In this document: positions 51,572-60,522 of the stretch, piece after piece
Numbering within the stretch: position 1 is the stretch's first letter
Layout: each line of letters opens with the position of its first letter
NCBI GenBank assembly: GCA_038534295.1
Contig: JBCAXA010000002.1
Span: 62,001-126,000, forward strand
DNA: 64,000 nt
Direction: 5' to 3'
Source: JBCAXA01 sp038534295
GTDB taxonomy: Bacteria; Pseudomonadota; Gammaproteobacteria; Steroidobacterales; Woeseiaceae
The notes under the pieces: model-generated
Seen by the model: only the letters and a program-made list of their open reading frames with translations
Told to the model about the DNA's origin: nothing
Databases searched by the model: none
Translations under genes and position numbers: made by a program

Positions 51572-53007
51572 GTTGGGAAACGGTCATTGGGCTCGAGATT
51601 CACACTCAGCTGGCAACCGACAGTAAGATTTTCTCGCCCGCACCGACACAATATGGTGCGGCGCCAAACACCCAGGCCCATCTGATCGATCTCGGATTTC
51701 CGGGCGTGCTGCCGGTGCTCAACGAGCGCGTGGTTGAAATGGCGGTGCGCTTTGGGCTGGCCGTCAATGCAGAGATCGGCCGCCGCTCGGTGTTTGCGCG
51801 CAAGAACTATTTCTACCCGGACCTTCCCAAGGGCTATCAGATCAGCCAGTACGAGCTGCCGATTGTCGGCCGCGGCCACCTCGATATTTCCATCGCCGAC
51901 GGTACCCAAAAACGCATCGGCATTACGCGGGCGCACCTCGAGGAAGATGCTGGCAAGTCGGTGCACGATCGTTTCCCGGATGCCAGTGGGATCGACCTGA
52001 ACCGCGCCGGCACGCCACTACTAGAGATTGTCAGCGAGCCGGATATGCGCTCTGCGCACGAAGCCATCGCGTACCTTCGCAAGATTCATTCGATTGTTCG
52101 CTATCTCGAGATCTCCGACGGCAACATGCAGGAGGGCTCGTTTCGCTGTGATGCCAATGTCTCAGTGCGTCAACGCGGCGCCAGCGAGTTTGGTACGCGC
52201 ACGGAACTCAAAAACCTGAATTCGTTCCGTTTCATCGAAAAGGCGATCGACTTCGAGGTCGAGCGGCAAATCGAGTTGCTCGAGGATGGCGGAACGGTGA
52301 CGCAAGAGACTCGCCTGTACGATCCCGATCGCGACGAGACCCGTTCGATGCGCGGCAAAGAGGAAGCCAACGACTACCGGTATTTCCCGGACCCCGATCT
52401 GCTGCCCGTCGTTATCGACGATACCTACATCGAGTCAATACGTCAGACGTTGCCCGAGCTGCCCGACGCCAAGCGCGCTCGTTTGGTCGAATCGTTCGGC
52501 ATCAAGTCGGCGGACGCCGACGTGCTCACGACGTCGCGGGAATTGGCCGACTTCTTCGAAGCAGTTGTCGGTGCTACAGCGGCGGACGCGCAAAGCGCGG
52601 CAAACTGGGTCGTCGGCACGCTAACTGGTGCGCTGAATCGCGACTCGCTCGAGATTGCCGAATCCAGAGTGTCGGCCGCGCAGCTCGCTGAATTGCTCGA
52701 TCTCATCGACGACGAAACGATCTCTGGCAAGATCGCCAAGGATGTCTTCGACGCGATGTGGGCCGGCGAGGGCGGTGCCGCCGATATCGTCGAGGCGCGT
52801 GGCCTCAAGCAAATTACGGACAGCGGCGCCATCGATGCGATTGTCGATGAGGTTATCGGCGCGTTTCCGGATCAGGTCGCGCAGTATCGCGACGGCAAGA
52901 CCAAAGTGATCGGCTTCTTGGTGGGTCAGGTCATGCAGCGTTCGCAGGGCAAAGCCAATCCGCAGCAGGTCAACGAACGGTTGAGAGCCAAGCTCGCCGA
53001 CCAGTAA
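51568..53007 (+). CDS. gatB: Amidotransferase subunit B
   Basis: Binds mischarged Asp-tRNA(Asn) and/or Glu-tRNA(Gln), activates the side chain with ATP and accepts ammonia from GatA. The 479-residue protein has VIGLEIHTQL at the start, KNYFYPDLPKGYQISQYE, ITRAHLEEDAGKSVHD, GIDLNRAGTPLLEIVSEPD and FRCDANVSVR. The C-terminal YqeY-like tail domain ends with VGQVMQRSQGKANPQQVNERL. It overlaps gatA by four bases (ATGA). Confidence 0.97.
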   Translation: MSWETVIGLEIHTQLATDSKIFSPAPTQYGAAPNTQAHLIDLGFPGVLPVLNERVVEMAVRFGLAVNAEIGRRSVFARKNYFYPDLPKGYQISQYELPIVGRGHLDISIADGTQKRIGITRAHLEEDAGKSVHDRFPDASGIDLNRAGTPLLEIVSEPDMRSAHEAIAYLRKIHSIVRYLEISDGNMQEGSFRCDANVSVRQRGASEFGTRTELKNLNSFRFIEKAIDFEVERQIELLEDGGTVTQETRLYDPDRDETRSMRGKEEANDYRYFPDPDLLPVVIDDTYIESIRQTLPELPDAKRARLVESFGIKSADADVLTTSRELADFFEAVVGATAADAQSAANWVVGTLTGALNRDSLEIAESRVSAAQLAELLDLIDDETISGKIAKDVFDAMWAGEGGAADIVEARGLKQITDSGAIDAIVDEVIGAFPDQVAQYRDGKTKVIGFLVGQVMQRSQGKANPQQVNERLRAKLADQ

Positions 53008-53883
53008 ATGGCAGACAAACTGCAGCCGTTTTACTTTGACGCCTTGCCCGTCCGTGGCGCGATCGTTCGTTTGTCGTCGTCGCTCGATGCGCTGCTCGAC
53101 GGGCGCGGTTACCCAGAACCCATCCGCTACTTGCTCGGCGAAAGCGCCGCGGCAGCATGCCTGATTGCCAATTCGATGAAGTACCCGGGTCGGCTGACGC
53201 TGCAGATTTCGTCGGGCGGACCGCTGCGCATGCTGGCCATGCAGTGTCGCGACACACTGGATCTGCGGGGTATGGCGTTGCTTGCCGATGCCGAGGATAC
53301 CGACTGGGATCAGTTCAATTTCGCCGGGCTGACGCAAAGCGCACGGTGTTCGGTCACGATCGCGTCAAACAATGTCCGAGAACGCTATCAGGGCATCGTC
53401 GAGGTGAGCGGTACGTCGCTCGCCGTCTCGCTCGATAACTTTTTCGCGAGATCAATCCAGGTGCCGACTCGATTCTGGCTGCAATCGGACGGCCGCGAAG
53501 CGGTTGGCGTGGTGCTGCAGACGGTCGCTGGCCACGATGATTTCGTCGCGAGTGACGACTGGCATCGCCTTGGTTTGGTGACCGACACGCTATCGCTGGC
53601 CGAGGCCGTTCATGTTGGTGGCATCGGGATGGTGCGGCGGCTGTACGCCGAAGACGATCTGCGGCTGCCGGATTCGCGCAACGTGCGATTTCACTGCGAT
53701 TGTTCGCGCGATCGAGCCAGCAATGCGATCGCTATGCTCGGTGAGGACGATGCGAACAATGCGGTGGCGGAGCAGGGCGAGCTAACGGTGACCTGCGAGT
53801 ACTGCGGCACCGAACGACGCTTCTCGCCCGTCGACGTAGCGGCGATCTTCTCGACCCTGCCGATCTCGTCCAAGACGCATTAG
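53008..53883 (+). CDS. hslO: Redox-regulated chaperone Hsp33
   Basis: A holdase activated by oxidative unfolding. The 291-residue protein has the N-terminal domain with ALLGESAAAACLIANSMKYPGRLTLQ-type sequence and the C-terminal zinc site FHCDCS...CEYCGTERRF (CxC and CxxC), whose four cysteines release zinc and form disulfides under bleach or heat stress. Its ATG is the first codon after the gatB stop, which implies translation coupled to gatB. Not a standard gatCAB partner, so the link may be only transcriptional. Confidence 0.94.
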   Translation: MADKLQPFYFDALPVRGAIVRLSSSLDALLDGRGYPEPIRYLLGESAAAACLIANSMKYPGRLTLQISSGGPLRMLAMQCRDTLDLRGMALLADAEDTDWDQFNFAGLTQSARCSVTIASNNVRERYQGIVEVSGTSLAVSLDNFFARSIQVPTRFWLQSDGREAVGVVLQTVAGHDDFVASDDWHRLGLVTDTLSLAEAVHVGGIGMVRRLYAEDDLRLPDSRNVRFHCDCSRDRASNAIAMLGEDDANNAVAEQGELTVTCEYCGTERRFSPVDVAAIFSTLPISSKTH

Positions 53884-53920
53884 CTTTACTTTCTATGCAG
53901 CTGTGATAGCGTAGTAAGTC

Positions 53921-53948
53921 AAATATATAAGTAAATGCTAATATATTT
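53921..53948 (+). promoter_or_regulatory. AT-rich palindromic operator candidate before the ArsR-methyltransferase gene
   Basis: AAATATAT at 53921-53928 and ATATATTT at 53941-53948 form an inverted repeat with a 12-base centre, directly before the ATG. It stands out in GC-rich surroundings. ArsR proteins bind such palindromes, so autoregulation is likely. No Shine-Dalgarno sequence is visible between it and the start codon. Confidence 0.5.
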
Positions 53949-54815
53949 ATGTCTATCGGGCTGAGCGATGCCGCCAGCATATTCCGGGCGCTTGCCGATC
54001 CTGTGCGGCTGCGCCTCCTCGCGCTGTGCGCGCGTGGTGCCCATCCGGTTGGTGATTTGGTGATTGCCACTGAGGTGTCGCAGCCGCGCGTTTCGCAGCA
54101 GCTAAAGGTGCTCACCGGTGCGCAACTGGTTGAGCGCTTTCGCGACGGACAATTTGTCTACTACCGTCTCGCACGGAATACGCCGAACGGTGTGCTTGCG
54201 GGAAGGCTGCTGGCGGGTCTTCTGACCGATAGCGACGAACTGGAGGTCGATCTTGCCCGTTTGCGCCGCCATAGCGGCGACGATGTCTCGTCCGCGAGCG
54301 ACGATCGCAGCCTCAATCGCGCCGTTTTGGATTGCTTGATGGGTCGGTCGGTCGGCCGCTTGCTCGATATCGGCTCCGGCGAGGCCCGCATGCTGTCGTT
54401 ACTCAGCGCAGACGCAAATGAGGCCATCGGTGTCGATCTCGATGCCGACGCGCGGCGGCAGGCGCGGCGGCGTCTCGGCGTGGCCGGTCTCGCCAACTGC
54501 TTCATTCACACGGCGCGAATCGAGTCGCTGCCGTTCGACGATCAACATTTCGACACCGTCATCATTGACGACGTTTTGCGTCAAACCGACGAGCTGGCGG
54601 TCGCCCTTGGCGAGGCGAGCCGGGTGCTAAACCCGGCGGGTTTGCTGCTCATTATTGAGCGCGGCGCCGCCAATCGCGGGCTGCGTATCGAACAGATCGG
54701 CCGTGTTGCTGCCGGACTCGGATTGCGGCTCGCACCGCCGCGCGCCGTGCCAGGTGGTGAACAGGGTTGGTGGCTAACAACGGGTGGCGTCGTGCCAGCC
54801 CGCTTGGCGTCCTGA
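53949..54815 (+). CDS. ArsR-family regulator fused to a SAM-dependent methyltransferase
   Basis: A 288-residue two-domain protein. Residues 1-95 form an ArsR winged helix: IFRALADPVRLRLLALCARG, then the recognition helix in VSQPRVSQQLKVL and the wing RDGQFVYYRLA. Residues about 125-260 form a class I methyltransferase with GRLLDIGSGEARMLSLLS (SAM loop), GVDLD and a DTVIIDDVLRQTDE strand. No metal-sensing cysteine pair is seen in the HTH, so this is not an arsenic sensor. It lies 18 bases before metF and metH. In several proteobacteria such fusions sit next to methionine genes, and sensing of SAM or SAH by the C-domain is a plausible inference. Confidence 0.87.
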   Translation: MSIGLSDAASIFRALADPVRLRLLALCARGAHPVGDLVIATEVSQPRVSQQLKVLTGAQLVERFRDGQFVYYRLARNTPNGVLAGRLLAGLLTDSDELEVDLARLRRHSGDDVSSASDDRSLNRAVLDCLMGRSVGRLLDIGSGEARMLSLLSADANEAIGVDLDADARRQARRRLGVAGLANCFIHTARIESLPFDDQHFDTVIIDDVLRQTDELAVALGEASRVLNPAGLLLIIERGAANRGLRIEQIGRVAAGLGLRLAPPRAVPGGEQGWWLTTGGVVPARLAS

Positions 54816-54833
54816 GCGGGCGCGGAGAGTCTT

Positions 54834-55721
54834 ATGGTTGCTGCAGCTGCTCAAATCGCCGCCTCTCCGGCGGTATCGTTCGAGTTTTTTCCGCCCGGTT
54901 CGCCGAAGATGGACGAAACCCTGTGGTCGTCGATTAAGCATCTAGAGCCACTGGCGCCGCGGTTTGTTTCTGTTACGTATGGCGCTGACGGTTCGACCCG
55001 TGATCGTACGCACCGCGTCGTCGAGCGCATCATCGCTGAGACCCAGTTGACGCCGGTACCGCATCTGACTTGCATCGGCGCATCGAAAGGTGAGATTCGC
55101 GAGATCGCTCAGCATTACTGGGACATTGGCGTGCGTCATCTGGTTGCACTGCGTGGCGATCCGCCGAAAGACGCGAGCGACTATCGCCCGCATCCCGACG
55201 GCTACCACTACGCGTCCGAACTAGTGGCGGGTTTGCGTGACGTGGCGGACTTCGAGATCTCGGTGGCCGCGTATCCCGAGACGCATCCAGAGGCGCAGTC
55301 CGCCGACGCCGATCTCGATAACCTAAAGCGCAAGTTCGCGGCTGGCGCCAATCGTGCGATTACGCAGTTCTTTTTCGAGACCGACGACTATCTGCGGTTC
55401 CGCGATCGCGCGACTGCCGTGGGCATCGACGGCGAGATCGTACCTGGCATCTTGCCCATCACGCGCTTTCCGCAGCTCAAACGCTTTGCCAGCGCATGCG
55501 GCGCATGCGTGCCCGATTGGCTGGAAACACGGTTTGACGGCCTGGACGACGATCCCGTAACGCGCCAGATGTTGGCAGCCAGCACCGCGATCGAACAGGT
55601 CGGCGCACTCCGCCGTCACGGCGTTGAACAGTTTCATTTTTACACGCTGAATCGCAGCGAATTGACCTACGCGATTTGCCACGCGCTCGGCGTGCGCGGT
55701 CGAGAACGTGAAGTCGCCTGA
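54834..55721 (+). CDS. metF: 5,10-methylenetetrahydrofolate reductase
   Basis: A flavin enzyme making 5-methyl-THF for methionine synthesis. The 295-residue TIM barrel has the N-terminal SFEFFPPG with the catalytic Glu, FVSVTYGADGSTRDRT, HLTCIGASKGEI, LVALRGDPP and the FFFETDDYLRFRDRA segment. The ATG has a GGAGAG site upstream. Followed ten bases later by metH, which consumes its product. Confidence 0.96.
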   Translation: MVAAAAQIAASPAVSFEFFPPGSPKMDETLWSSIKHLEPLAPRFVSVTYGADGSTRDRTHRVVERIIAETQLTPVPHLTCIGASKGEIREIAQHYWDIGVRHLVALRGDPPKDASDYRPHPDGYHYASELVAGLRDVADFEISVAAYPETHPEAQSADADLDNLKRKFAAGANRAITQFFFETDDYLRFRDRATAVGIDGEIVPGILPITRFPQLKRFASACGACVPDWLETRFDGLDDDPVTRQMLAASTAIEQVGALRRHGVEQFHFYTLNRSELTYAICHALGVRGREREVA

Positions 55722-55731
55722 CAGGTAGCGC

Positions 55732-58700
55732 ATGAACAACAAACCAATGACAGCGAGCGGTGCCGCGCTGAAGGCGCTGCTCGAAGAACGCATTGTGCTG
55801 CTGGACGGCGCGATGGGTACGATGATTCAGCAGGCGAAGCCCGACGAGGCGACGTATCGCGGCAAACGGTTCTGCTGCTGCGACCGTGATCTCAAAGGCA
55901 ACAACGATCTGCTGACGTTAACGCAGCCAGATCTGATCCGCTCGATTCATCGGAGCTTTCTCGATGTCGGCGTCGACGTGATCGAGACCAACACCTTCAA
56001 CAGTAACGCACCGTCCATGGCCGACTACGGCATGGAAAACTTGGTCGCCGAACTGAACCGCGAGTCGGCGGTGCTGGCGCGTCAGGAAGCCGATGCGGCT
56101 GCCGAGCGCACGGGTCAGCAGCGGTGGGTGGCCGGCGTGTTGGGTCCGACGAATCGCACCGCGTCGCTATCGCCCGACGTCAACGATCCCGGGTTTCGCG
56201 GAATCACGTTTGACGATCTGGTAGCAACGTACCGCGAAGCGACTGCCGCGCTGCTCGAAGGCGGCGTCGATCTGCTAATGGTCGAGACGATTTTCGACAC
56301 GTTGAACGCGAAGGCGGCGCTGTACGCGATTGATCTCGTATTGGCCGAACGCGACGAGCGCGTGCCAATCATGATTTCCGGCACGATTACCGATGCCTCT
56401 GGGCGCACGTTGTCCGGGCAAACCACGGAAGCGTTTTGGAACTCGGTCCGTCATGCCGAGCCGTTGCTCATCGGCCTCAACTGCGCGCTTGGTGCGGCGG
56501 AGTTGAGACCGTATGTCCAAGAGCTATCGCGCATCGCCGACACCTTTGTCAGTGCCCATCCCAATGCGGGTTTGCCGAACGAATTCGGCGAATACGATGA
56601 GACGCCCGAATCAATGGCGGCCGTCGTCGGTGAGTTTGCCGAAGCCGGTCTCGTCAATCTCGTTGGCGGGTGCTGTGGTACGACGGCCGAGCACATTGCA
56701 GCGTTGGCCGCAGCCGTTCGCGACACGGCGCCAAGAGCGGTTCGGCCGCAGGAGCCGCGCTGTCGGTTGGCTGGCCTCGAGCCGTTCAACATCGGTGGCG
56801 ACGATTTGTTCGTCAACATTGGCGAGCGCACCAACGTCACCGGATCGGCGCAATTCCGACGCCTGATCGAAGCCGGCGATTACGACAAGGCGGTCGAGGT
56901 AGCCCGCCAGCAGGTGGAGAACGGCGCGCAGATTATCGACGTGAACATGGACGAGGGTATGCTCGATTCCGAGGCGGCCATGGTCACGTTCCTAAACCTA
57001 CTCGCCGCCGAGCCGGACGTCGCTCGCGTGCCGGTAATGATCGACTCATCGCGCTGGTCGGTTATCGAGGCTGGTCTTAAGTGCGTCCAAGGCAAAGCGA
57101 TCGTCAATTCGATCAGCCTGAAAGAGGGCGAGGAGCCCTTCTTTGAGCAAGCGCGCGAAGCGCGTCGTCACGGTGCCGCGATCGTCGTGATGGCGTTCGA
57201 TAAGCAAGGCCAGGCAGATTCCGTCGAGCGCAAGATCGAGATTGCTGAACGTTCCTATCGATTGCTCGTCGATGAAGTCGGGATGGATCCCTGCGACATC
57301 ATTATCGATCCGAATATCTTCGCCATCGCCACCGGCATCGAGGAACACAACAGCTACGGCAAGGCGTTTGTCGACGCCACTCGCGAAATCAAAGCACGCT
57401 TGCCGCACGCGATGGTAAGCGGCGGTGTGTCGAACGTGTCGTTTTCCTTTCGCGGCAACAACATGGTGCGCGAAGCTATTCACTCGGTGTTTTTGTATCA
57501 CGCCATTCGTGCTGGCCTCGACATGGGCATCGTTAATGCCGGTCAGCTGGCCATATACGAAGATTTGCCGACGGATCTTCGCGACGCCGTCGAGGACGCG
57601 GTGCTGGACCGGCGCGCCGATGCCACCGAACGGCTACTCGAAGTCGCCGATATGTACCGCGGCAAAGGTGGTGCGAAGGCGCGCAAGGCGGATCTCAGCT
57701 GGCGCGAGCAGCCCGTCGCGGAGCGGCTGTCACATGCGCTCGTCAACGGGATCGACGAATTCGTCGTCGAGGACACGGAGGAGGCGCGACAAGTGGCTGC
57801 GCGGCCGCTCGATGTAATCGAAGGTCCGTTGATGGACGGTATGAACGTCGTTGGTGATTTGTTCGGCGCCGGTAAAATGTTTTTGCCACAAGTCGTCAAA
57901 TCGGCGCGCGTCATGAAAAAAGCGGTGGCGTACCTCATTCCGTACATTGAAGAGGCTCGCGATGGCGAGATATCGAGCAACGGCAAAATCGTGCTGGCGA
58001 CCGTAAAGGGCGACGTGCACGACATTGGCAAAAACATCGTCGGTGTTGTTTTGCAGTGCAATAACTTTGAAGTTGTCGATCTCGGCGTCATGGTGCCGGC
58101 CGAGCAGATTCTTACCGCTGCCGAGCAGGAGCGCGCCGATATGATCGGTCTGTCGGGGCTCATTACGCCGTCGCTCGACGAAATGGTGCATGTTGCCGGC
58201 GAGATGCAGCGACGGGGAATGCGCATGCCGCTGTTGATCGGCGGTGCAACGACATCGCCGGCACACACCTCGGTAAAAATCGATCCGAACTACGACGGTG
58301 CGGTGGTTTACGTCAAAGACGCTTCGCGTTCCGTCGGCGTCGCGCAGTCGCTGGTGTCGGAGCAGTCGTCTGCGTTTGTTCGCAAGACCAAAGACGATTG
58401 CGCGCGACGTCGTGATCAGCATCGCGGACGACGCAAGGACCGCGCCATGCTGACATTGCCGGCGGCACGCGATCGGGCGACGCCAATCGATTGGACTGGC
58501 TATCAGCCGCCGCAGCCTGCGTGGCTCGGCGAGCGAGTCATCGAAGACGTCAGTCTTGCCGATCTCGTTCCGATGATCGACTGGATGCCATTTTTCAATG
58601 CCTGGCAATTCCACGGACGGTTCCCGGACGTGCTGACGGATGCAACGGTCGGCGAGGCGGCCACGTCGCTGTTCCGAGACGCTGAAGCGATGCTTGAACG

Positions 58701-59454
58701 AATCGTCAACGAGCAATGGTTGTCACTCTCCGGGATCGTTGGTTTTTTCGCGGCGGAGCAAGTTGATCGTGACGATGTGGCGCTGTTCGCCGACAAAGCC
58801 AAATCGCGCGCATTAGGTCGTTTGTCGCAGCTCCGTCAGCAGCGCGGCCACAGCGGCGGGCAACCGCAGCGTTGTCTCGCCGACTTCATTGCGCCGGCAA
58901 GCGCCGGTGTGACCGACTATGTCGGCGGCTTTGCCGTTTGTGCAGGCCACGGCATTGACGAACACGTCGCTCGCTTCGAAGCGCAGTCCGATGACTACAA
59001 CAGCATCTTGCTGAAAGCATTGGCCGATCGGCTGGCCGAGGCCTACGCGGAGCTACTGCACTACCGCGTGCGTACTGACTATTGGGGTTATGCGCCGAGC
59101 GAACTCGTCAACCCAACGGCTTTTATCGCCGAGCACTACCGCGGCATCCGACCGGCACCCGGCTATCCGGCGTGCCCGGATCATCGGCAAAAGCTCAATC
59201 TGTGGGATTGGCTCGACGTCGAGCGTAACTGCGATATTCGTTTGACCGATTCGCTTGCGATGGTGCCGACAGCGGCCGTCAGCGGGTTCTATTTCGCTCA
59301 CCCGGAGGCGCGGTACTTCGCGGTCGGCAAGGTCGATCGCGACCAAGTCATGTCGTACGCGGAGCGCCGCGGCGAATCGCTGGCGGAGGCCGAACGGTGG
59401 CTGGCGCCGGTGTTAGGCTACGACCCGGATGGCATAGCCGCCGACGCGGCGTGA
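55732..59454 (+). CDS. metH: Cobalamin-dependent methionine synthase
   Basis: Transfers a methyl group from methyl-THF via cobalamin to homocysteine. The full-length 1240-residue protein has four modules: the homocysteine domain with zinc ligands Cys251 (GLNCALGA) and Cys314/Cys315 (VGGCCGTT); the folate domain (about 355-620) with FVNIGERTNVTGSAQFRRLI; the cobalamin domain with the B12-ligand motif GDVHDIGKNIVGVVLQ near 765; and the C-terminal SAM-binding reactivation domain with RTDYWGYAP, RGIRPAPGYPACPDH and SGFYFAHPEARYFAVGK. No frameshift is seen. No cobalamin or SAM riboswitch is visible upstream; the ArsR-methyltransferase gene is the likely regulator. Confidence 0.97.
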   Translation: MNNKPMTASGAALKALLEERIVLLDGAMGTMIQQAKPDEATYRGKRFCCCDRDLKGNNDLLTLTQPDLIRSIHRSFLDVGVDVIETNTFNSNAPSMADYGMENLVAELNRESAVLARQEADAAAERTGQQRWVAGVLGPTNRTASLSPDVNDPGFRGITFDDLVATYREATAALLEGGVDLLMVETIFDTLNAKAALYAIDLVLAERDERVPIMISGTITDASGRTLSGQTTEAFWNSVRHAEPLLIGLNCALGAAELRPYVQELSRIADTFVSAHPNAGLPNEFGEYDETPESMAAVVGEFAEAGLVNLVGGCCGTTAEHIAALAAAVRDTAPRAVRPQEPRCRLAGLEPFNIGGDDLFVNIGERTNVTGSAQFRRLIEAGDYDKAVEVARQQVENGAQIIDVNMDEGMLDSEAAMVTFLNLLAAEPDVARVPVMIDSSRWSVIEAGLKCVQGKAIVNSISLKEGEEPFFEQAREARRHGAAIVVMAFDKQGQADSVERKIEIAERSYRLLVDEVGMDPCDIIIDPNIFAIATGIEEHNSYGKAFVDATREIKARLPHAMVSGGVSNVSFSFRGNNMVREAIHSVFLYHAIRAGLDMGIVNAGQLAIYEDLPTDLRDAVEDAVLDRRADATERLLEVADMYRGKGGAKARKADLSWREQPVAERLSHALVNGIDEFVVEDTEEARQVAARPLDVIEGPLMDGMNVVGDLFGAGKMFLPQVVKSARVMKKAVAYLIPYIEEARDGEISSNGKIVLATVKGDVHDIGKNIVGVVLQCNNFEVVDLGVMVPAEQILTAAEQERADMIGLSGLITPSLDEMVHVAGEMQRRGMRMPLLIGGATTSPAHTSVKIDPNYDGAVVYVKDASRSVGVAQSLVSEQSSAFVRKTKDDCARRRDQHRGRRKDRAMLTLPAARDRATPIDWTGYQPPQPAWLGERVIEDVSLADLVPMIDWMPFFNAWQFHGRFPDVLTDATVGEAATSLFRDAEAMLERIVNEQWLSLSGIVGFFAAEQVDRDDVALFADKAKSRALGRLSQLRQQRGHSGGQPQRCLADFIAPASAGVTDYVGGFAVCAGHGIDEHVARFEAQSDDYNSILLKALADRLAEAYAELLHYRVRTDYWGYAPSELVNPTAFIAEHYRGIRPAPGYPACPDHRQKLNLWDWLDVERNCDIRLTDSLAMVPTAAVSGFYFAHPEARYFAVGKVDRDQVMSYAERRGESLAEAERWLAPVLGYDPDGIAADAA

Positions 59455-59455
59455 G

Positions 59456-60031
59456 ATCATTAACCAGCGTGCCTTCATTCGGCTGGGCATCGCCGCTGCG
59501 CTAGGCATTGCCATCATTGCCGTCGCGGCTCGCGTGTCGTTTGCGCTACCGACGAGTCCGGTTCCGCAAAGTCTGCAGACGTTTGCACTATTTCTGGTCG
59601 CAATGCTCGGTGGCGTGCGCGTCGGAGTGGCTGCCGTGATCGGTTATTGCATCATCGGTGCCGCGGGAGCGCCGGTCTTCGCCGACGGCGCAGCCGGCTG
59701 GCAACACGCGAGCGGTGCGTCGGCCGGATACCTACTCGGATTTATCGCGAGTGCGGCGATGGTTGGGCTGGCGGCGGATCGCGGTCACTGCAATTCAATT
59801 ATTGGCGCGTTCACCTGGGGCCTGCTTGGTCACGCGGTCGTGTTGTTGGTCGGTTGGATTGGCTTGCTGCGTTACGTTGGCGGCATCGAGGCATGGCAAC
59901 GTGGCGTGTCGCCCTTCGGCGATGGCGCGGTGGCAAAATCGCTGATTCTCGCGTTGGTCGTGCCGCTGCTGTTGCTCGTTGTTAGCCGCCGGCGCCGCGC
60001 GGCAAGTAGTGAATCTGGCTACGACGAGTGA
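59456..60031 (+). CDS. bioY: Biotin transporter BioY (start uncertain, possibly non-canonical)
   Basis: Substrate-binding S component of a biotin ECF transporter. FALPTSPVPQSLQTFALFLVAMLGG and the late PFGDGAVAKSLILALVVPLL match BioY, and six hydrophobic helices are expected. The first standard start is the GTG at 59534 (165 residues), but it removes the first helix. In the same frame the codons from 59456 encode IINQRAFIRLGIAAALGIAIIAVAARVSF, a normal BioY first helix. No ATG, GTG or TTG lies between the stop at 59435 and 59534. Translation may begin at ATC 59456, ATT 59459 or CTG 59483, coupled to the metH stop (59452-59454). No bioM/bioN energiser is nearby. Confidence 0.75.
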   Translation: MINQRAFIRLGIAAALGIAIIAVAARVSFALPTSPVPQSLQTFALFLVAMLGGVRVGVAAVIGYCIIGAAGAPVFADGAAGWQHASGASAGYLLGFIASAAMVGLAADRGHCNSIIGAFTWGLLGHAVVLLVGWIGLLRYVGGIEAWQRGVSPFGDGAVAKSLILALVVPLLLLVVSRRRRAASSESGYDE

Positions 60032-60053
60032 GCGAGCGAAACGCTGCCGAGCG

Positions 60054-60476
60054 CTAAGCGAGCTGTTTGCGAAAACCGATTCGCACGTGACCGCGCGGGA
60101 AATCGTCAAATCGCGCGAATTCCTCGTAGCCAAGATGACGGTAAAACGTCTCTGCCTGCCAGCTCTGTGTCCAGAGCCAGACCCCGACCAGGTCGCGCGA
60201 CCGCGCATGATCCTCGGCGTATTGCATCAGGCGCTTGCCTAACCCGGTACCCCGAAGAACTGAGTCCACCCACAGTTCATCGACGTAGAGCCAATCCCAC
60301 AGCGTTTCCGCTGTAAGCACGCCGCGCAGTTCATCGTCGTCATCAAGTCCGAGCCACTTGAACCGATCGCGACGGTACTGCGGTGCTGCACGGCGCTCGG
60401 AATGCGCACGGAATCCGTCCGCAACAATCTGTTGCTCGCGCTTGGTAAGTTCGCCGCTGTAGAAGTCGATGCGCAT
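60054..60476 (-). CDS. GNAT-family N-acetyltransferase
   Basis: A 140-residue acetyltransferase. The acetyl-CoA loop is visible in LWVDSVLRGTGLGKRLMQYAEDHA (the R/QxxGxG/A pattern as RGTGLG), preceded by the beta strands of motif A and followed by WTQSWQAETFYRHLGYEEFARF, the usual C-terminal GNAT strand. GHVRIGFRKQL ends it. The ATG at 60476 was chosen over an upstream in-frame start at 60536 because the recognisable domain begins there and the upstream part overlaps the next gene. Substrate unknown. Confidence 0.83.
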   Translation of the reverse strand: MRIDFYSGELTKREQQIVADGFRAHSERRAAPQYRRDRFKWLGLDDDDELRGVLTAETLWDWLYVDELWVDSVLRGTGLGKRLMQYAEDHARSRDLVGVWLWTQSWQAETFYRHLGYEEFARFDDFPRGHVRIGFRKQLA

Positions 60477-60522
60477 TTTGCTCTCTAGACTTGCGTCAAT
60501 GGGCCGCGGTCGCCGCGTCGAT

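Noticed and set aside
53949..54815. Arsenic sensor ArsR linked to the arsC/ACR3 genes
   Set aside because: No vicinal cysteines in the sensor helix, it is 27 kb away from the arsenic genes and next to metF-metH.
57730..58716. 328-codon minus-strand frame opposite metH
   Set aside because: Antisense shadow of the conserved cobalamin domain of MetH; composition is rich in Arg, His and Cys, as expected from reversed GC-rich codons.
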